Below the pieces are notes generated by a model that saw only the letters and a list, made by a program, of their open reading frames with translations, did not search any database and was not told the DNA's origin. From Epiperipatus broadwayi (taxonomy: Eukaryota > Onychophora > Udeonychophora > Euonychophora > Peripatidae): a DNA stretch of 64,000 nucleotides. This document shows, piece after piece, positions 12,801 through 23,442 of the stretch. The stretch is from assembly GCA_028023455.1 (NCBI GenBank), contig JAQFVV010013065.1, positions 1 to 64,000 on the forward strand, written 5' to 3'. The position numbers and the translations under genes were made by a program. Position 1 is the stretch's first letter. Each line of letters begins with the position of its first letter.

Positions 12801-14012
12801 TAAGATGTCCCATTTGCATACATGTAACAAAACAGTTATTCTTGCACATTTCTAATTATCTTTTAACTTAAATGCAAAATATTAATTTTCTTCTTTTTTT
12901 CTTGAACTTAATAATTACATTATGAGAATGTTTTTTCAAAAATATTCTTTTCCTATTAGTTAACTTAAATTTTCTTGAAAAATTAGTTTTATTATAATAC
13001 GACAAAATTATTAGAAATAAATATTCATTTACTCTGAATATATTAGTTATATAAAATTCAAAATCCTTATATAACACAAAGTCTCCTCTGGTCCTATAGT
13101 TGAATTCTCATTAGCATTTTATGCACATTGGTCCAGCACTTAAATAACTTATTTTTTCTATAAAAATCATTGTAGTTTTAAATTAAGCTTCAAGTAAAAT
13201 TTTCTGATAGAGAACTACTGGTATTTAGTCCATCATTATTTTAAAACAATTAGTAAATTACACTTTCACAACTTTAAATAGAAAATAATAGTTACAAAAA
13301 ATTACTACTGTTACAATTATGCAAAAAAAATATTAATTATAGATTTCACACTAAACTGTACTAATAAATTTTTAAAAAAAAGCACATTCTGTCTAGAACT
13401 TGATTGAACCTCTCCTTTTATACTGATTTAATCAAGTAATTTCATTGGTTAAATCTGCTTTTAAACACTTGCTCATTTACATAAACTAAATTAATTTCAT
13501 CTTTAAAATTAAGCCTTAAAACTAAGTCATCATTTTTAAAGAATTATAACAAATTATTCAATACTTAAATATTAAATGCTTTTATTAAAATATCAAATAT
13601 TTTTATTAAAACAATTTAAATATTTTAATGACTCTAAAATATTAATTTTAAAACAAAATATTATATTTAAACAACATAATAATTTTAATTATTACTTTTA
13701 AAATCATTATCTTTAGACTTAATTTTTGCAACTTTTAAAATGTATCCAATTTTATTAACAAGCTAGAGAAATCAAGGTTTTTTCCCTAACCCTTGAAAGC
13801 TCGCATACAAATGCAACCACCTTTAAGTCATGTGATACTTTTAGAACATTCCAGACTAATATTAAATTATTTATTATCTAAATAATATTTTTTTAAAAAT
13901 AATAATTTTAAACACATTATATAAAATATTTATTACTAGAATTAAACTATTATATTGTTATAGTATCTATTGAATATAATAAATAAAAATTAATCTTATC
14001 ATTTAAACAATA
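9830..14012. other. Long AT-rich stretch, no gene seen
   Basis: About 4 kb of A/T-dominated DNA with poly-T and poly-A runs (for example near 12721-12740). The small frames at 12156-12341 and 12868-13077 (minus) have no motif or context. No tRNA, SINE or palindrome was recognised. Confidence 0.5.
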
Positions 14013-14487
14013 TATTATACCAGGGGTGGCCAACTTTTGTGTTCATAAGATCTACTTTTTATATTTAAAATGTCTTGTGATTGACTTGTTGTCACAGGCA
14101 TAGTCTAAGTGAAGGGAGGTGTGAAATACATACTATTTTTATATATTTACCTAGTAAAAAATATTTTATGAGCCAAAAAACTCATGGCCGGGGGAATTAA
14201 AGCAACATGAGTAATTATTAACAATATTTATTAATTCAAATTAGCTACATTAAGTCAAGATTAAAAATATTATTTTCAATAATGATACAACTTAGTGGAC
14301 TTCATCTATCTAGAATTGAAATAAAATTAGAACAAAAACAAAAATAACAAAAAAACTTTAAAATCTTGATTTAATTTGTTTCACTCATTACCGACAACTC
14401 TTGCCAGATTGGTATTGCAATCGACCAAAATTTGCTTTCGATCTACCGGTGAATCACGATCGACTTGTTGACACCCCTGTGTTATAT
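14013..14487. mobile_element. hAT-like non-autonomous DNA transposon (MITE)
   Basis: The element (14021-14479, 459 bp) has terminal inverted repeats CAGGGGTGGCCAAC at the left and the complement of CAGGGGTGTCAAC at the right. The flanking octamers are TATTATAC and TGTTATAT (6 of 8 identical), as expected for a degraded 8-bp hAT target-site duplication with T at position 2 or 3 and A near position 7. The right sub-terminal region is GC-richer (CGATCTACCGGTGAATCACGA). There is no transposase frame, so it would depend on a hAT transposase encoded elsewhere. Family assignment rests on termini and duplication length only. Confidence 0.7.
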
Positions 14488-14657
14488 TACTATATTAAAA
14501 TGACTTTAAACTATTCTTTACAAGCTTCTATTTACTGAGTTTGAACTCATACTACCTATAAAATTACAATTACATATTAAAAAATAACAAATTTAATTTT
14601 TTTTAAAATAGCTACATTTTAAACCCTACCTAAACTGTCTGCATCAAGTATAAGGAC

Positions 14658-14660
<3 letters not shown>

Positions 14661-14738
<78 letters not shown>
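14661..14738. repeat. (TA)n microsatellite, ~78 bp
   Basis: An uninterrupted TA run. It explains the Tyr-Ile-rich minus-strand frame at 14630-14839. Confidence 0.95.
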
Positions 14739-14741
<3 letters not shown>

Positions 14742-14848
14742 GAATATTTATTAATACAGTAATACAGGATAGCTGAAAGTACTCCTAAGTGGATAAAATT
14801 TTTAAAATATATCTGATTACTGTATTTATAAATATTCAATTATATAAT
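14733..14848. repeat. Palindromic element, ~115 bp
   Basis: ATTGAATATTTATTAATACA at the left pairs with TGTATTTATAAATATTCAAT at the right, around a ~55-bp non-paired centre. It lies at the edge of the TA microsatellite. Confidence 0.65.
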
Positions 14849-15025
14849 TATGTATATTGCTTTGAAGAAATACAGACATCAACTTATAATATTATTATTA
14901 TATATATATATTGCAATGAAACATTTTAGGATGGGCAAGAAAATGGTTCTGCTATGCCTTACAGATTTAGATATGTTAACTCATGACTAACAGAATTTAA
15001 AAATATAAAAAGATTCTCTTTAAAT

Positions 15026-15212
15026 GCCCCACAGATTTTGGTGACAAAATTCTAATGGTACAGAGTGTGCAAGGGCTGTCTTATTCAACATGCTCCATGA
15101 ATTGTGGTGGTCAAATTGTAATGGTATGAAACTAGGATGGGTGAGATGCTTTATTAATCCCTATGAATTGGAAAACCAAATTGTAATGGTATAAAGAGTG
15201 AAATATTCTAAT
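15026..15212. repeat. Degenerate tandem repeat, ~66-bp unit, about three copies
   Basis: The block AAATTSTAATGGTA recurs at about 15047, 15114 and 15178, preceded by CCNTGAATTG-like sequence and followed by GGGTGAGATG or similar. It is an old minisatellite or a decayed repeat array. Confidence 0.5.
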
Positions 15213-16412
15213 TCAATAACATCCAAATTGTGTAATAATATGTAAATGGAAAAAAGAATGAATGAGTAACTTGGTTCTTTAAATGATAATCTATATATAA
15301 GAATTCTCTCATTCAAATTCTCTCTAAGTTCTATGCATCAGGATCATCTCACATAAAAAAAATAGCTTTTCAATCAAATAGTAAACAAACAGAATAAGAA
15401 GATTTCTCAGTTATGCATTAGACTCTACTGATAGTGCTTTGAAAAGACATCTTGTAACTAAATAAATTAGATTCATAACACAAGCAAAAAATGTATCTAA
15501 CTTTATTATCTCCCACACAACACCTTTACTTGCATGTTCTCATGGTTTAGCATTAAAAGTAACTAATGAGACTTGATTACTCACCAAAATATAAAGTAGA
15601 AACAAAGGGAATATTTATTGAATCTAATTTATACTTACAAACAACTAAATATAAATAATTTATTTAATATTTTTAAATTTTAAATGTTATATAAAATAGT
15701 TGCTTATTGATGTTTGTGCAAGTGATCACTAGCATTTAATATTCTCAGGGTAAATAGAATTAAGCTATCAAAATCAAGTATTACACTAGGTCCTATGTGT
15801 ATGGATAAATATTGAAATTCAAAACAAAAAAAAATTTTTTTTACAAAGTCACTTTAAGTAAAACAATATATCTTTTATTTATGATCTATATATTTTCTTT
15901 TCTTTCAAGAATGCCAATAATAACAAAATAACAAAGCATAATATCCATTTTTATTTCATAGGTTTTCACCCGATTTCTGTGACATTTGTTAATAATATAT
16001 TTATTAAGTTACATTTGTTTCTGGATAAAGGCCATTCATTTCCTAAGAATAAATAAGATATGATAATAATAATAATAAATAACAGTAGCATTTGCTAAAA
16101 TCAAATGGTTCAAGATTAGAAATTCATTCTTTAAAGAAGGATTATGCTAACTCTGCAATTCAGATTTTAAAAAATATCAAGATTCTCTTTAGACTATACT
16201 CAGTATAAATATGTTTTCTAAATGACACTTTCCTCTTTTAGGGTGTCCAAATGCAGACATCTTAAACAAATCTTTTTTATGTTACAAGTGGCCTTTAATT
16301 ATGACAAAAGAATTGGTACATGCCTCAGTATCACATGTAATTCTTAATATTCTAGCAAGAGGTTTTATTACTAAGTTATAGTAGCTCTAACAAGTATCTT
16401 CCTATAATAAAT
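15213..16412. other. AT-rich DNA, no gene seen
   Basis: A short (AAT)n lies at about 16062-16080. The 16090-16412 part might contain more of the adjacent Penelope-like element, but I could not read an RT motif in it. Confidence 0.45.
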
Positions 16413-16960
16413 TCTTGTAATAAAGGGATTCCTACATTTACATATTAAAGATTTATTAAAAGCAGGCTTCAAATATAATACCATTACTAACAAGATCAAA
16501 ACATTTTATAGAAAAACAGCAAATAACATGGAAAGGAATGAACTCCCCCACATTACTCTTCCTTATATTGCTAAAGTTTCAAATCGACTAATTAAAACGC
16601 TATCAGAAAAACTCACAATAGGTCTTCATACACTGGCCAATACTAACAGACTTATCAACAATCCAAAAGATAAAATTGACCTCTTCCAAACTCCTCATGT
16701 CATTTATAGTATGATGTGCTCTCAGCCCAGATGCCAGGCTACATTCTATAGGGAAATGAAGACAACAATTGCCAACAGAGCTGCTCAACACAGGTATGCA
16801 TTTAAAAGGGCATAGAAAAACATCAATAACACATCATTTCCTCCAACACCAGGATTCTATGTATAGATACAAACAACTGTAAAAGAAAAATAAAAGAGGC
16901 GTATTTTATTAACAGCAATAACAATGCAATAAGCAGATGCGATACCTGCTTTGATATTTC
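16413..16960 (+). mobile_element. Penelope-like retrotransposon fragment (linker and GIY-YIG domain)
   Basis: An open frame runs from about 16413 to 16815, with an in-frame ATG at 16528 that is probably not a real start. It reads through a linker ending LPHITLPYIAKVSNRL, then NPKDK, then a degraded GIY-YIG nuclease: VIYSMMC where GVVY.I.C is usual, FYRE where YIGET is usual, then NRAAQHRYAFKRA. The order LPY, then KDK, then VIY, then FYRE, then QHR is that of Penelope-like elements, whose C-terminal GIY-YIG endonuclease nicks the target for reverse transcription. The central YIG is altered and the frame stops soon after, so it is dead. The upstream RT domain is missing or unreadable. No duplication was identified. 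Confidence 0.6.
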
Positions 16961-17635
16961 CAAAAATGGACAACCTAAATTATTTACATTTAATTTGCAT
17001 AACTTATATTTAAGACAATCTATTTCACAGTTTCCAATATGGCTATGATTATGAGGCAGAGAACCTCAAAATTACTAAGCCATAACTGAATTATTGATTA
17101 TCTTCATTTTATAACTTCTGCAAAATGCATATTGTATGCACTTTGTAAATTAATATAACATTATTTTAACAAATCTACCTCTTAAAAATATCTTGTGATT
17201 ATTGAATGGCTACAAATTATTTGCCAACAAAATAATAATTATAATAAAAAATAAATTTTGATAATGACAATCATATGAAAATGTATTTAAAAGTTTTCAC
17301 AGCAGAACTATTAACAAAAATTCATATAGGACATTTATTACATAGTAGGAATATATATATATATATATATATATTAGTTATGTGTATGTGTGTTATATTT
17401 AAAAAAATAATAAAGACCATACCTGAGATATGGGCTTTGATTTGTCAAGAAATACTAAAGAAAAAAAAACAAATATGTATACATTTCAATTTTTTTTAAA
17501 AATTAAGAAAAAAATATTAATCAGATTAATTGACATTGGGATTATATTTAAATTTTAAGAATAATAATTTATATAAAAAAATTTTGTCTTGTTAATTCTT
17601 TGTCAGGTAGGTAACAAGATTGACAATTTTTTTAT
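16961..17635. other. AT-rich DNA between two retrotransposon remnants
   Basis: A TA microsatellite lies at about 17350-17374. The 74-codon plus-strand frame at 17275-17499 spans it and has no motif. No LTR-like boundary was recognised here for the Gypsy remnant to the right. Confidence 0.5.
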
Positions 17636-19129
17636 TTTTCTTTGAGACAACAGTTCATCTGGGGTTTTCTTAGTGGCAGTAAGTAGATGGCATATAGTGT
17701 TGATGAAACATTATTTTAAATATGGCTTCATTTGTATTTTTGGTTTTAACCTTGCAATTTCATTTGACTTGCAGATGATATGTTGGTGATGTATGTTATA
17801 ATCCCCATTTGTTAATAAAATTTTCAAATTTATCTGACATGACAGCAATACAACTATCTGATATGAGTATCTGTTGTTCCATGTGTAGTGAATATCTCTT
17901 TAAGTTTCTCAAGAGTTGCAGATGAACTGATATTTTTATTGATCTATATTCAGTTCAATGATGATACATATCTACTACTATTAAGTAAAAATGTTCTTTC
18001 CATGGACCAGCATGGTCAATGAGGATTGTTTCCAAGCTTTCTCTGAGGTAGGCCATGAAATATATTTCTTTGCAGTTGATCAGTTCTGATTTAACCCTCA
18101 CATTTTTGAATATACAGCTTGAGGTCTTTTATTTATTCCTAGCCACCAGACATAGCTGCATGCCAAGATTTTAGCTTTATTTCTGGATGAATTTGTTATA
18201 ATAATCTAAGTACCCTTCCATGACTATAGCTGGATACAAGTACTTTCTCAACCATCAATATAGAGCCTTTATTTGTGGACAGCCTCTCACATACTTTCCA
18301 CAGCTCTTTATTTAAGTAAAGAGAACATCTAGTGAGACATTCACTCTCTATCCAATTTTTAGGAATTTTGTAGCCAATGTCTGTGTTATTCCATTCTGCT
18401 ATTGTTTGATTATTGATAGTCTTTGATACTAGCTGAATGTAATTTATTTAGGTTTTGGTCCTAAATAATTCAGCTTTATCTGAGCATGTAGATACTGCAT
18501 CTGTATGTGATATATTTTTATCCTTCTCATATGTGCGATCATTGTCATATTCTATCAAATTAATCATTCGAGAGCTTAAGTGATCAGAGGTTGTTCAATC
18601 CTTCACTAATATTTCCAGGACAGGTTTTCAATTGGATATGGCCTTAAAATTTCAGAAAGTATATGCTATAGAGTGATCTTCAAGTTTTGACAGATGACAT
18701 ATTACAGCTCCCAGTCCATAATATGATGTATGTATTGTTAGTGTGACTTCTTGCTTGTTATCATAATTGATAAAGAATCCTTCAAATATTAGTACAGCTT
18801 TGGATTGTTCAAATAATTTTTCTTGATTGCAACCCTGGGCAATGTGAGCCTTGCATTTTAAAGTTTCAAAATACTCTAGTAGTCCAAAAAATTCTTGAAG
18901 TTCCTTAACATTATTCAGGAATTATGCTTCTTTTATAGTTTTAACTTTCTCAGGTGCAGTTTTTTTCCCTTGCTTACTAATGAGATGTCCAATGAACTTA
19001 AGCTCTTTTGTATTCTAACATTTCTTAGTATTCAATCTGACTCCAAATCATTCAAGCAGTTCTCAAGTTTTTTTCAATGCTTCTTCACAATTTGCTGTTA
19101 TTAATATATCATCAAAGTATCAGATGCCT

Positions 19130-19336
19130 TCATCCATACCTCTGAGTAATGAGTACATTTTTGTCCTGGAATATATTTGGAGCAGTTGTAATTCTAAAGG
19201 GTAGCCTATTGCAGAAGAATATACCTCTGTGGGTTGTGTTTGTCAAGATCTTGGCTGTTTCCTCAGTAATAGATATTTGGTGAAATGCTCTGTTCAAATC
19301 TAGTTTGGCAAAATATATATTTTGTTCCATGGACAC
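19130..19336 (-). pseudogene. Reverse transcriptase core of the Gypsy remnant
   Basis: This is the longest intact RT piece of the element. It carries KLDLNRAFHQI (motif with the first catalytic Asp), THRG and FCNRLPF, then APNIFQD. The usual Gly after LPF is Arg. Just beyond the frame, YFDDILIT supplies the other two catalytic aspartates in an adjacent stretch that contains a stop. The family role is reverse transcription of element RNA; this copy cannot be functional. Confidence 0.8.
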
Positions 19337-20468
19337 TAGGACTTCCCTTATATTCAGGACTGGGGATTAATTTTTGTTTAAATACCTATTTACTGTGGTC
19401 CAACAGTTGCCACAAATTATTATTTTTCTGTTTGCTCATTCCACTATTACTATAGGAGTATTCCACTCTGCATTCTCAACTGATTCCAGAATTCCTTGTT
19501 TTTCAGTTTGTCCAGTGTTCCTTGATCTTTCTTTGTTGTGATAGTGGCACTTTACAAGGTTTGTAATAGCAGATTTTTCTATGTCATGTAACTTTATATT
19601 AATAGATGAGGTTTTTAGTTTCACCAGTTCCTTTTTAAATAGATTGGGATAGTTATTTTAACTTGTGATTCTATACTGATTTTCTTAATAATGCAAGAGA
19701 TACAAACCATTCTCAGCCTATGATCAGGTTAATTTCCCCACTCATGATGTACAGTGGTAATATTTATTTACACTCCTTTATTTCCACCTTTACTTTTATG
19801 ACTCATATTATTTTTATGGGACTTTTGTTTGCATCTTAGACTTTGAGGTGAGTTTTATTTTATTTTGGGGGAAAATATTAAATCCTTAATTAAACTTTCC
19901 AAATCCTTGATTTTCATGAGTGATATTTCTGCCCTGCTATCAATTTCTATGGTTATTGTTTTGTCAATTATTTTTATATTTAGCATAATTTGATTTGGTT
20001 TGTCTATGGAGGCATGTTTTATATAGCTATTTTTACTTTATCACATCATAGATAAATTTTCTGCTCAGCTTCTTGTCTGCATACTGGTGCCTTCTTTTGG
20101 AGTTGTCAGTTATTTTACTACAAATTTTGTATTCTTGCTTATTGCAATCACAGGCTTTGTGACCAATTTTTCCCCATCAGAAACATTTTACTCATTTGTT
20201 TGTTTTATAATCAACTCCTGTTGTCATATAAATTATAACTTGAAGTGGTTATAGTCTTGTGAAACTTCTGAACTCTCTCACTTGATCAAGTAGTAGTTTG
20301 TGAACTGTTCTATATCTTTGCTTCTTCATAGGTTAGGTCTTTCATTGCTAATAGTATTTACTTGATCATATATTAGTCCATATAACAACTGCTCAAGGAG
20401 AGCCTTCTCTCAGTATTTGTCATAAAGGTATGGTTTTGCCATCTCTCTTATGCCCATGTCATAATCTT

Positions 20469-20711
20469 TTATTTTTTATTTTTGCCCTTGGCTTCTGCCC
20501 CTAAAAGGTAGTAATTGAGCAAATAATCATTTAGCTTTGTTAAAAACTCATCGTATTGTTGTATCTCTGGTGAATCAAGTTCATGCAATTTGTTGGTTAT
20601 CTCAATTACGTTTTGGTCTGTGAAGCAAAATAAAGAGGCTACTTTTACAGTATTATTGGTAATACTATTTAGTATAAAGTAATTTTTATCCTCTGAACAT
20701 ACAATGGCCAA
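20469..20711 (-). pseudogene. Gag fragment of the Gypsy remnant
   Basis: This 80-codon frame contains FILNSITNNTVKVASLF and later YDEFLTKLNDYL. It resembles the capsid N-lobe of Gypsy Gag, where an F-LN-IG-D pattern precedes an LxxHY/LxxYL helix. Homology to Gag then continues in broken frames (KALLEQLLYGLI, about 20370-20400) toward the zinc knuckle. The start codon here is only the first ATG in the surviving stretch. Confidence 0.6.
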
Positions 20712-20869
20712 TCACTCAAATTATTTACATTAAATTTGCATATATTCCTGTCATTTCCCCTATTGGTTCAAATTCAGTCATGACTGCCCCATTTTTTCCA
20801 TTCAGGCAAAATCTTATGATGACTGTGGCAGTTTGTTGTTTTTGAGAGCAACAAATAAATAATTACTAA

Positions 20870-21499
20870 GGTAGAATTGAGATGGTAGGCTAATAGTTTA
20901 ATTTAAATAACATATGAAAATATTTATAAATTTACAGTCTATTTAAGGTGCATAAAAATAATAAAGGCTTATGGTGTCCTACTAATAATAAATCTTAGTC
21001 CTGCTTTTTGATTTACAAAAGCAGGAATCTCTAAATGCATTAATATCAGCACACATATACCAGGTTCTGATAGTTTATATACTTCTTAAGACTTCTGGAG
21101 TCTTTTACATACCTTACCAGCTATACAGCTTTTTACAGACCCTTCACCATGTTCGATGTTTTTGCATACCTTACCATATATGGCATTTTTTACAGTCCTC
21201 TGATCTATAAGACAACATATGTAACTCTATGACTTAACAAGTCTGCTATTTTACTTATATCTGTTTTATTATTATATATATGTTTAAATTAGTTATACAT
21301 ACACGGAGTTATTGTATATAATCATTACATACAATTATTGCACATAATCATCATACAATATTACAATACTTAATTACTAGATTATTATTATTCATAATCA
21401 TTGTACAATATTATTTTTATTCTACACAATTATATGTATTATTTATACATTATTGTCACACACACACACACACATATGTTTTTTACTTGGCCTTGAACA
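20870..21499. other. AT-rich DNA, no gene seen
   Basis: It contains similar phrases near 21096-21130 and 21155-21200 (CATACCTTACCA, TTTTTACAG), possibly a degenerate local duplication or remains of a Gypsy LTR. A short (CA)n lies at 21459-21474. Confidence 0.4.
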
Positions 21500-21760
21500 T
21501 TGAAGGATGCAAGATGGTTTGTGCATAAAATCTTTACCTAGTGCCTATTCATCATATCCTGACTACTTTCTAGTTTGTGGCTTTCATCAGTGAAATGCCA
21601 AGTTAGAAAGTTTGTGGATATTGAATGAGTAGGCACTAGGTAGGGATTTTATGCATAAATCTTCTTGCATTCATTGATATGTAAGAAAAGTTTTGCCTCT
21701 GTTTTAACAACTTGTGTAAGCATAGGAAATGGTGTTCATGTGATGTTTAGTGGTTTAAAA
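21500..21760. repeat. Short foldback relative of the 3.1 kb element
   Basis: The arms share GTGCATAAAATC, TAGTGCCTATTCAT and their complements, and the block TTCATCAGTGAA. These match the ends of the 456-bp unit at 3115-4412, with most of the interior missing. The right side continues with GTGATGTTTAGTGGTTTA, as in the full copy (GTGATGCTTAATGGTTTA). Confidence 0.7.
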
Positions 21761-21769
21761 GTTCCAGAT

Positions 21770-23220
21770 AAGTTATGAGGTGTTTTTTTTATAACTAATT
21801 AGCAAAAGTGATTTAATAAAAATAAGTAATATAACTGCATTCTGTTTTATTATAAAATAATTGAAATGTTTGTTACAATTAGTTTTAAAATTTATATAAA
21901 ATTAGAATAATTAGAAAAAGTCAATAGATTTGGTGTAATTTAGAAAAATAATAAAAAGAAAAAGCCTGAATTGAATTTTTTTTGAACTGATGTGATGAGA
22001 AAACTGAACTGCAATCATCTATAAATCCATTTATTGTTGAAATAGAGAAAAAAGTGTAATCTAAGAATTATCTGATTTTACTGAATATAAAATGTTAAAT
22101 ACAAGATTCCATAATATGTATAAATTAAATGTCTAAGAAGATATTTAATATATTCTCTGTGCTTTTAAATCAAGGAATAATTGTATTTATTCTTCTATAG
22201 ATATAAAGACTACTTGTACAGAAAAATAAATAATGAAAATTATTTTTAAAATTTGCACGTTAATTTTTAAAATTTGCACATTAAAATCTCTATTTGTTTC
22301 AGTATTCTCTTACAAAAATGTCCATCATTTGACATTAAAATCTATCATAAAGGAAATAATATATTATGAAAACATAATTAGACTTCTTAAATAAGAACTG
22401 TTTGGCTAGGTATATAAGATTATTTATCAAAGTGCTTAACTTGATGAAGATATGTTAAAATTTAGAAATTGGGCTGTAAGCAAATAGCTGAATAATTTCC
22501 TATCCAAATTTTTGAAATTAATGGTAGACTTTTTTTCCAATGAAATTTGAATTATTAAAAAATATATAATAGTTGTATAATATTTTATTAATAATAATGT
22601 ATTTTTTTCTAATAATTATCAAACAATCTTTCTTATAAAGTTTATATAAGTATGGCAGTTGATTATCAATTATAAATTCTAGTTGTCTTAGTTCAATGAT
22701 TGGATTCAAATAATTCAACAACCAATTCATTTGTGCTACTGATGATAAAAGGGTTTAAAAGTGTTCATTAGTCATTGCTTTATATTTAATTACCTAGTTC
22801 TATTTTCTTGAAGTTAAAAAAACTGAGATTCTGCTTAATTTGTATCACCTGAAGTCATGGCAAACAGTCAGAATCAAATTTTAGTTATTGTTTTTTTTTT
22901 TTTTTTAGGGTGAAAAAATCCAGCAAACAGTTTTGCCTTTTCATCATTTGAATTTTAAAAATTATTTCAAAATAAATTCACTATACAAATAGTGAGATCC
23001 ATTACTTTAAAAGACTGTAGCAATATTTGTCAAATTATAAAGGAATGCTATCTTTGTGTTGGCTGTTGATAAACAAAGCTATTTCACATGACCACACAAA
23101 ACATGTATGAGCATTCTCATATAAAATTTCATAAACAAAACTTCTTCTTACACAACTGATGCATGATCACAATATAAATTTGCTATATTTTGTTAATAAT
23201 AAATATATATTATTATAAGA
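21770..23220. other. AT-rich DNA, no gene seen
   Basis: A 23-bp direct repeat containing TTTTTAAAATTTGCAC occurs twice at about 22240-22285, and a poly-T run at about 22890-22908. The minus-strand frame at 22518-22730 has no motif. Confidence 0.5.
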
Positions 23221-23442
23221 ACTTCTTTCATATACACTTAAGTGCAACCAATTTTTTTTTAAAAAAAACGTTATTTTCCTCACAGTTTTGACTTTTCATC
23301 AGTCTTCATCAGAGATTTGTTCAAATCTCATCTGCTTTAAACAAAGTTCTAATGAAAACTGCTGGACAGTCGAAACTGTAAGGAAAATAAAGAAGTTTTT
23401 TAAGAAAAATTGTTTGCATTCAAGTGTATATGAAAAAAGGTA
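23221..23442. repeat. Palindromic element, ~222 bp
   Basis: TCATATACACTTAAGTGCA near the left end and the imperfect complement of TGCATTCAAGTGTATATGA near the right end define the arms. Inner arms around TTTTCCTCACAG and CTGTAAGGAAAA pair as well. The centre lies near 23330. A/T homopolymers in the arms account for most mismatches. Confidence 0.75.

Larger units (their letters stand above)
17640..20860 (-). mobile_element. Decayed Gypsy-type LTR retrotransposon (gag-PR-RT-RH-IN)
   Basis: Read on the minus strand from 20860 down, the order is that of Ty3/Gypsy. A gag-like frame (20469-20711) is followed by a zinc knuckle near 20146-20190 (GKIGHKACDC, with the second Cys lost to Trp and a stop beside it). 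Next comes a protease-like IDSRAEISL near 19925-19950, where the usual Gly of DSG is Arg. The RT block FAKLDLNRAFHQI and NRLPF (19130-19336) leads to YFDD (about 19108-19119). RNase H-like YYGLGAVI follows, then an integrase core with SDKFENFINKWG near 17821-17850. Many stops and frameshifts break every domain. No paired LTRs or primer-binding site were found, so its ends are approximate. Confidence 0.85.
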
